Assembly (NCBI GenBank): GCA_043228905.1
Contig: JBHGNT010000006.1
Location: 6,696,001 to 6,760,000 of the forward strand
Direction: 5' to 3'
DNA: 64,000 bases
DNA from: Azolla caroliniana
Taxonomy: Eukaryota; Polypodiophyta
In this document: in pieces, positions 56,897-64,000 of the stretch
Layout of the letters: the number at the start of each line of letters is the position of its first letter
How positions within the stretch are numbered: the first letter of the stretch is position 1
Program-made: the position numbers and the translations under genes
Notes under the pieces: generated by a model
Database searches by the model: none
Told to the model about the DNA's origin: nothing
Seen by the model: the letters and a program-made list of their open reading frames with translations, nothing else

Positions 56897-58873
56897 TTAC
56901 CCTGCTTTGGCCACACTAGTATGTCTCTGTCTCATATCCTCGACCTTTTGTGCATCCTCTTGCATTCCAGCAGCTGCAAATATTTCAGCCATAAGAACAT
57001 AAGCCGAAGCACATGTATTATCCATTTGTATTGACTGATCAAATGCCAATTTCCCAAGTTTGACATTCCCCCATTTCTTACAAGCACCTAGTATAGTGTG
57101 CCAAATCACCGGATAATCACAAGATGGCATCATCTTAATCACAGACATTGCTTGGTCAAAATGCCCCGCACATCCAAAGATCACTACCATGCTAATGTGG
57201 TGTTCTAACTTAGGGATAACATAATATTTTGTGGTCATATTCTCAAAAAGAACTTGGGCCTCATATAGTCGCCCTGAGTGACTGCATGCACTCAAAATGG
57301 ATACAAATGTGACCTTGTCCGGAGAAAGGCCCTCGGTTTGCATCCATTGAAGACAATTTAGTGCTTCATGACACTGCCCTTGTTCAGCATACCCTGCGAT
57401 TAGGGCATTCCAAGAGACCACATTTCTAATAGGAAGCTCTTTGAGTACTTTATGTGCTTTGGTAATCATGCCACATTTGGCATACATATCTACCAAAGTA
57501 GTGCCGAGGACAATATCTTTCTCCAACAAGCCTCTACTAACAATCTCGTCATGGATTTGCTTTCCTTTCACAAGAGCTCCTGTACCACCACATGCCTTCA
57601 AGATGGAAATGAAGGTGATTGCATCAGGGGACAGACCCTCATTTTTCATCCGTTCAAAACAGTTCAATGCGTCATGACATTGCCCATGTTGCACATACCC
57701 CCCAATTAGTGCATTCCAAGAGACTGCATTTCGACATGAAAGTTCTTGGAGCACTTGTTTTGCTTTTGCAAGCACACCACATTTCGAGTACATATCCACC
57801 AGAGCAGTACCCAGCATAACATCTTTCTGGTGCATACCTCGAGTCACGATCTCTTTATGGAAAAGTTCCCCCTTGTCTAATTCTCTTGTACTTCCACATG
57901 CCTTCAAGATGCAAGCAAAGGTAACCATGTCAGGAGTGATGCCTTCGCTTAGCATCTGCTCGAAACAAATCAAAGCTTCACGAGCCTGCCCCTGATGGGC
58001 ACATCCTGTGATTATTGCAGACCATGAGACTACATCTCGAACAGGAAGATCCAGAAGTGTTTCTCGTGCTTTTCCAATCATGCCACATTTTGCATACATA
58101 TCGACCAAAGCAGTGCCAAGCACAATATCTTTCTCCAATAAGCCCCTAGTTAGGATCTCATCATGAATTTGTCTCCCCTTCTCTATAGCCTTTACACTAC
58201 CACACGCCTTCAAAATACAAATGAATGAGATGGTGTCTGGTGAGAGGCCTTCACTTACCATTCTTTCAAAGCAATCCAGAGCTTCGTGACCTTGCCCTTG
58301 TTCAGCATACCCTGATATTATCACATTCCAAGATACCACATCTCGAGTAGGAAGCTCTTCAAGCACTTTCCGAGCATTTTCAATCATACCACATTTAGCA
58401 TACATATCCACAAAAGCATTACCAAGTGCAATGCTGTTTTTAAGCAAGCATCTACATGCAGTTTCTTTTTCTATATGTTTGCCAATATCGATATTGCCGA
58501 TTTTTCCACAAGCTTTCAAAATGCAAATGAAAGTGATTGCATCAGGAGAGATGCCCTCTCTTTGCATATTTTCAAAACAACCCAATGCTTCATGAGCTTT
58601 ACCTTGTTGAGCGTATCCTGAGATCAATGCATTCCATAAAACTACATTTCGGATTGGAAGCTCTTCAAGCACTTCTCTCGCTTTCTTTAGCGCACCACAT
58701 TTTGCATACATACTGATTAAAGCGCTGGCTAGGTAAGAACTCTTTTCAAGCAATCTCGTCTCTATAAGATCAGCATGCAATGCACTGCCATTGTAAATGT
58801 CTTTTTTCTTTGCATATGATTGAAGTAAGGACATAAAAGACAAAATTTTGTCTTGATCCTTACTCTGTCTCAT
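56897..58873 (-). CDS. PLS-class PPR protein, E-type, truncated before DYW
   Basis: An intronless frame of 658 residues from the ATG at 58873. After about 35 leading residues there are five P-L-S triads with almost uniform motifs (LPIRNVVLWNALISGYAQQGK, SPDAITFICILKACG, LGTALVDMYAKCGMI), then E1 (WHTILGACKKWGNVKLGK, NTCASAYVLMAEIFAAAGM). It ends at QRHTSVAKAG. The paralogue at 22586 has the same E1 region but runs on into E2 and a DYW-like domain, so this copy has lost or never had that tail. It probably binds organellar RNA; an editing role would need a deaminase partner. Confidence 0.93.
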   Translation of the reverse strand: MRQSKDQDKILSFMSLLQSYAKKKDIYNGSALHADLIETRLLEKSSYLASALISMYAKCGALKKAREVLEELPIRNVVLWNALISGYAQQGKAHEALGCFENMQREGISPDAITFICILKACGKIGNIDIGKHIEKETACRCLLKNSIALGNAFVDMYAKCGMIENARKVLEELPTRDVVSWNVIISGYAEQGQGHEALDCFERMVSEGLSPDTISFICILKACGSVKAIEKGRQIHDEILTRGLLEKDIVLGTALVDMYAKCGMIGKARETLLDLPVRDVVSWSAIITGCAHQGQAREALICFEQMLSEGITPDMVTFACILKACGSTRELDKGELFHKEIVTRGMHQKDVMLGTALVDMYSKCGVLAKAKQVLQELSCRNAVSWNALIGGYVQHGQCHDALNCFERMKNEGLSPDAITFISILKACGGTGALVKGKQIHDEIVSRGLLEKDIVLGTTLVDMYAKCGMITKAHKVLKELPIRNVVSWNALIAGYAEQGQCHEALNCLQWMQTEGLSPDKVTFVSILSACSHSGRLYEAQVLFENMTTKYYVIPKLEHHISMVVIFGCAGHFDQAMSVIKMMPSCDYPVIWHTILGACKKWGNVKLGKLAFDQSIQMDNTCASAYVLMAEIFAAAGMQEDAQKVEDMRQRHTSVAKAG

Positions 58874-60487
58874 GATGCTTTTCTTAAGCTATTTCTTGAA
58901 TGGATGCCATAATCGATTATCTCTTCATTTATTTAATACAATCTCTCATCAATCCATAAGGACTCATAATAAGAGACCATGTGTGCGAAATCAGGTGATC
59001 GAGCTGTTGAATAAGAGCTCTCTCTCTCTGAAACAATCTATGAGAAAACTCAAAAATCTAAGGATCACAAATTTTAATTCAATTTTTTTGCTAGTAAAAC
59101 TGTAAAAGCTCAATGCCAAAAACAGCATAACTTCGGATGTGATTAAATGACCCAATGAATGCAATATATATCGAAAACTTTTGCATTTATGGATTACAAC
59201 TACAAAAGAGAAACATTTGTGTCCAACTTAATATATACAAGGAAAGACTTCCGGCAAAGAAAAAAGGTTTTACATGTGGATCATATTTTGTTGGGTTGGA
59301 AAGATAAGTGCCAATGGACCCTAAAGCAAATGATGAAATCGCTTGACATGAGAAAAGATCCTTAACAGATATATCCAAATTTTCCAACTCGTGTAATGCA
59401 AATCGAAGATAGGATGAAAAAGAAATCACCACAATTATTGTTGAAGAAGTCACAACGAATGGTCAAATTGGGCATGTTGTTCAACGATACAAATTTCCAT
59501 ATGTCGTTACTTGTCTAATTGTTCCCGTTTGTGTTATACTATGTTTTTCCCTTTCTTGAATACTCCATGGACATCCTTCCTTGTGTTCTTTTTCTTTTCC
59601 TTGAGACAAGCCAATTTCGATCTTCAATACACGATTTTGAGATTGCAACTATAATTCTAGCTGAGAGTCGATGGAAAAATGTTTGATTGTGTCTATTTGG
59701 GGCCATAAGTAGATTATTTTTTTCCGTTCTTGGGGATTGCAACTCTAGTTCTAGTCAAGACTAGACGGGGAACATTAGATTGTCCACTTCGTATCATTGG
59801 TGCATCTTGGTAAAAACAAACAAAAATGGATGATCTTGGAGAGAAGGGAGTGTGGAAGAAATTAAGGGTCATTTCAGATGTATATGTTATGTTTGTCGAG
59901 AGAACTGATGAGTGATGAAATGTGGAGTGTCAAAGCCTTAAGATGGAAATCCGTTACTTAAACATTTCATGATCCAAGGGAATGACTCCCATGGAATTAT
60001 ATACAAACATCAATGCATCAAACTCTTTCTAATCCTTATTAAGGCAACTACCCAATCAGTACAAATTGAGCTATCGATTAGAACCCATTTCCCAAATTAG
60101 CTCCATAATGCATGCTAAGGATTTTAAAATACCACAGAACCTTCACAAATCCAAATAAGAATATTAATTGATGTCAAGAAATTGAAATTGCAAACGAAAA
60201 CACCATTTGAGAAGAAAGCCATGGAGACACCTCTACTCTGAGATTGTACAAGAACATCTAAATGAATTGCATCAGCACAAGCCATCCTCTACAAGGTACA
60301 CACCACTACCCAATGTAGAAATGTGCCGCATAATCTAAATGGTTTACGATGTCGGTGGTTTCAGACGGCTTTTGGCCTCTTTGATGCAAGGTCCAACGGT
60401 GCCAAAGCTTTGAAATTTTTGATATATCTATTACAAAAGAATTTTACATGGTCATGAGCTAGAGAGAGAGAGAGAGAGAGAGAGAGT
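58874..60487. other. PPR upstream region and intergenic DNA
   Basis: No supported gene. A (GA)n run at 60461-60486 lies just after the stop of the NPH3 gene, in its 3' UTR. Confidence 0.5.
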
Positions 60488-63135
60488 TCAGTCTCTAGGA
60501 TGCTTAGTTTTTCTTGAACGAGAGGCCTTAGAACCGCAACCCGGATGGCTTTGATCCTCGACATCATTTCCTTTAGTCCGGCATATATGAGACTTGAGCT
60601 TGCCTCCGAGAGTTCTAGGGTTCGGCATTTGCGAGGCTCGACCTTTCCTGAGCTTCTCGAGCTCCTCATGCATACCCGAGCACTCCCTCTCGAGTTTGTT
60701 AATACACCTTTTCATATGGTCCATGTCAACTTTCAAAGCTTGATTGTCACGGAGAGCATTGGCCCATCCATCAGCCCTTAAAGCCACACCTTGCACAACT
60801 CCATCAGGCAAGGATTGATGAGGCAAAAAGGGGTGAGGATCATCATCAATCATGAAGCAGCTTGCTATCACTGTCCGGAGTTGTAATTGTTCAAAGAAAA
60901 GAACTTGCACAATGATACGTAGCGGGAGGCGTTCATTCTGTGCCGCATGCGAACAAGCCTCAAGTGAAAGCTTCTGGCAATCCATTAATCGGCAAAGCCG
61001 CTCTTTTTCTTCCTCCCGCAACCATGGATGAGCCTTTACAGCATAAATGGAGACAATAAATCACTTGCAAATCACAAATTTCAGCATTGCACCCTATTCT
61101 CATACCATTTCAAGCATAAAAAAAATGTAATCCACATAAAAAATAGCCTAGTATGATGCCCAAAAAAACATGAATCTAAACTTATGAATCAATCTAATAC
61201 ATTTAACACAGCAAATCTTAAAAGAATAGACTGCCTCTTCGAGAGGGCATAAATTAGAGTATTATAGGAAACATACCTTCAAATATATGTCAATAGCCCG
61301 ATAAAGCCCATCATGAGAAATTCTGGCATAATTTGGGAGAGCTTCAGCCAGATTTTGAAATTTTGATGCCTTTAGATTCACATCTGGAGCAACTTCCGCA
61401 AGATAGTTATCTATGAGCCTTGCTACTATCCTCATAGGAGTAAGTGAAGGCGAGTTAATGACATTCTCATCAATATCATCGTCATCATCATCATCACTTA
61501 CACTATCAAATGTCTGAGATGGTATATGTCCAGCCGATTGCTCAAAAAAGAGGAAATGATCGACAATTCTGCGAACACAGTCTATATCATATAAAATCTC
61601 GACATTGTAAGCTAGATTCGGAAACAACAAATCTTCCAAGCTAGCATGTTCAAGCTGCAAACCAATCCTCCTCTCTATATTGCTTCGGCAATCAGCACTT
61701 GCAGACAACAAGATAGCATTCTGAAGCAATTCAGAAAGAAACTTTATAGGAACAACAGCCTTTTGCATAGGTAAAAGGTTTTCTATGGTTTCCAAGATAA
61801 CGGTCTGATCACCTTCGGATGGAACTGATGAAAGAGATAGCAATCTAAGCTTACTCCCTCCTACTTCTTTGTTGATAGAATTTCGTTTGTGAAGGGCAGG
61901 AAGGTACCTCCTTGCAAAATGCATCAACGCACCAGCAATGTTCTCCGGCTTTATGCCCCGCTTTTGCATCGCAACTATGACTCTTTTGTAAAGAGGAAGG
62001 CTTAGCATTGCTATATCATTATACCACCAATCGCTACTTGCTCTCGAAGGTCTCGCGCCGGTGCTTATACCATTCCATAGGAAGCTTCCTTTGGGGCTTT
62101 GCATATAAGTGGTCGGCATTGGCCATCCGAGCAAGCTTGGGTCTGTGCAAGCATTGAGAGCTATGGCATCCACACAAGCGCCGACGATACCAAGTTTCTT
62201 TGCCTCGGAAAATACGAATGCACAACTCGATAATGCTCGAATGCATTCTTTCAAGTGTCTCAATACAACCTGGTTAAGAAACCCCTCAGTCCGGGCTATC
62301 AAATTCCCTTCTCCAAAGTCTTCAGACATCTCTAGATACTCACCCACACATCTCAGTGGCACAACATTTGCAGCTGTCAGCTCTACCTTGACACCATAAC
62401 AAAACTTCACCGCTAGTTCAAAGGTATCAGGACCTCCTGGAATCCCAGAGAGATCAATATGAGGTATTTCTTCACCCCTATCCAAGCAAGCTTCGATAAT
62501 GTGGGCAAGCTTCCTGCTCCGAGTAACTAGAGGGAACTGGATAACAATAATGAACCATATTTCATTGCCTTAAACACCATGGAGAATTGTACAAAAAACA
62601 AGACTGCAAAGGAAGTGGATAAAAGCAATTTGGTGAGTTGAAGTAGAAACACTGACCTTGTGGAGATGAAAAGAGGCTTCTGAAATCTCTATTGTAACAT
62701 CACTTTGAAGCCCAGCGGTATAGAACCTGAATCACTTCAACAGATTAGTATAGTTTTCTTTTTGCTAAAGTTCCTCACCATAATCTAAGGAATAATTCTC
62801 AACAAACCCAATGCCACCACAGCATCTATATATCGTCCAAACACTTATTTGCGTCATTATGCAAACATTTACAGAGCTTTTTATAACCTAAACCTTCAAT
62901 GGTGCCACGATATGACAGACCTATTGTGTTGAACACACAAGACGAAAATGGGGGACTTCTCCATTGTCCAAGAAGATAAAAACACACAAGTTTTTGTTCT
63001 TAAAATAAAACCTTACAATTCTTTTATTATTAGCAAATCTACAATGTCATACACAGAAAATCATAGGAACAAGAAGGAAAACAGAGCATGTGTTTTTGGA
63101 GAATTATTACATTTAGCAAGAAGAATGAGAACCTC

Positions 63136-63170
<35 letters not shown>

Positions 63171-63416
63171 AAAAAAAACAGAGTATGTCTTGGAAATTCA
63201 AAATTCTACCAAAACAATTAAGTGCTCATTTTATCCGGGGAGCGAGGAAACATTGAAAAACCATATCATGATTGGAATGTAAAACTTCTCCAATAAAATG
63301 AGGTGGGCTTTTTATCCACACACAGAGAGAGGAAGAGATTGAGAGAGAATCACAAACCATGATCGTCCTTTGCGTTGAAATCTATCAGGTTTTGAGCCAA
63401 GCTTCTCGCAAGCCAT
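60488..63416 (-). CDS. NPH3/RPT2-like BTB protein, 4 exons
   Basis: Model: 63416-63358, 62726-62657, 62536-61277 and 61033-60488. It totals 1935 nt, 644 residues, in phase. It starts [20 protein letters not shown], the classic NPH3-family opening. A BTB fold follows at about 20-125 ([49 protein letters not shown]). The NPH3 domain runs from about 205 ([21 protein letters not shown]) to about 520 ([33 protein letters not shown] type motif). An acidic loop is at about 390, and the C-terminal part has coiled-coil and basic segments. It resembles Arabidopsis At1g30440-type members. Family role: substrate adaptors of CUL3 ubiquitin ligases and partners of phototropins or PIN-related signalling at the plasma membrane. 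The exact role here is unknown. Confidence 0.93.
63137..63166. repeat. (GA)n microsatellite in NPH3 intron 1
   Basis: About 15 GA units between exons 1 and 2 of the NPH3-like gene. Confidence 0.95.
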
Positions 63417-63483
63417 ATCAATTGGAGGAAGAAATCAGAAGCTGGTTTTCATTATTTGAGGCAATTAAGGTGCCATGGAAGCT

Positions 63484-63514
<31 letters not shown>

Positions 63515-64000
63515 TTAACTTTGAGTTAAAACTTAAAACATACAACATACCTGAGATCCTGTAATATAATTTATAAATAAATAAAAGTTTTCTTTTCTAT
63601 TTTTTATTTTTTATTTTTATTCTTTTTGTTTTATGCTATTTACTGGTGTTATTTTGATTTATTTCCTCTGTAAGGAAAGGAGGGCTTTTTTTTTGTCTTC
63701 CTCAAATAAAACAGGGGAGGCCAAAATACAAGAAACAAACAAAACAAAATAAAACTGTAATTTGTTTTTTATGTTTATTTTTTATTTTTTATCCTTGTAT
63801 GTGCTTTTAACACTCCTACCAAACTCCACTCAAACACACTTACACAAAAAGCAAAAGCAAAAGCAAAAGCAAATGCTTTTCTTTTTTTCTTTCTGCATAA
63901 TCTGTACTAGTGCTGTTTTGCATGCATAGTATTCTCCATCTATCTGCCATCAAAACTACCCCTAACACACACACTTACGTACATACATCCATACATCCAT
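63417..64000. other. NPH3 gene upstream region
   Basis: Contains (GA)n at 63484-63511, about 70 bp upstream of the ATG (so (CT)n on the coding strand). A/T-rich runs follow, with a short (AAAAGC)n at 63846-63872. No gene seen. Confidence 0.6.

Overview
This is a window of nuclear DNA from a land plant. It is AT-rich, most genes have introns with GT/AG boundaries, and it carries plant-specific families: PLS-class pentatricopeptide repeat (PPR) proteins, an NPH3 phototropism-family protein, a WPP-domain-associated protein and LEA-2 proteins. A complete gene for the axonemal radial-spoke protein CFAP206 points to a lineage that still makes flagellated sperm (bryophyte, lycophyte, fern, cycad or Ginkgo). 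With the long, intronless, highly repetitive PPR genes, a fern is my best guess. That is inference, not proof.

Layout. 1-2342 (-): PPR gene cut by the window edge. 4571-4820 (-): last exon of a LEA14-like gene, near a 100-N assembly gap (5531-5630). 8491-11245 (-): four-exon Caprin-like RGG protein with a telobox upstream. 12.6-14.3 kb: LINE debris. 15896-18587 (+): five-exon TOG/ARM-repeat protein with three 255-bp copies in intron 1. 20558-21409 (-): NHL-type LEA-2 membrane protein. 22586-24676 (-): PPR protein with a decayed DYW domain. 26767-38870 (+): CFAP206 in eleven exons, with a young Ty1/Copia element (28799-34254) in intron 3 and two related small inverted-repeat elements in introns 6 and 7. 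39.6-41.3 kb: second LINE fragment. 43.07-43.78 kb: 177-bp minisatellite. 45.4-45.94 kb: polypyrimidine tract leading into the WAP gene (46065-50481, +). 50.76-51.06 kb: Gypsy remnant. 52498-52898: MITE. 53275-55260 (+) and 56897-58873 (-): two more PPR genes. 60488-63416 (-): NPH3/BTB gene.

The genes do not form an operon-like system. Two themes stand out. There are four PPR genes, three of them close paralogues with strongly homogenised internal triads. There are also many recent two- to four-copy tandem duplications in non-coding DNA, including one that triplicates the TATA/start region in front of CFAP206. The exon models for CFAP206, TOG, WAP, NPH3 and the Caprin-like gene were built by hand from reading frame, splice sites and family knowledge. 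Each keeps phase throughout.
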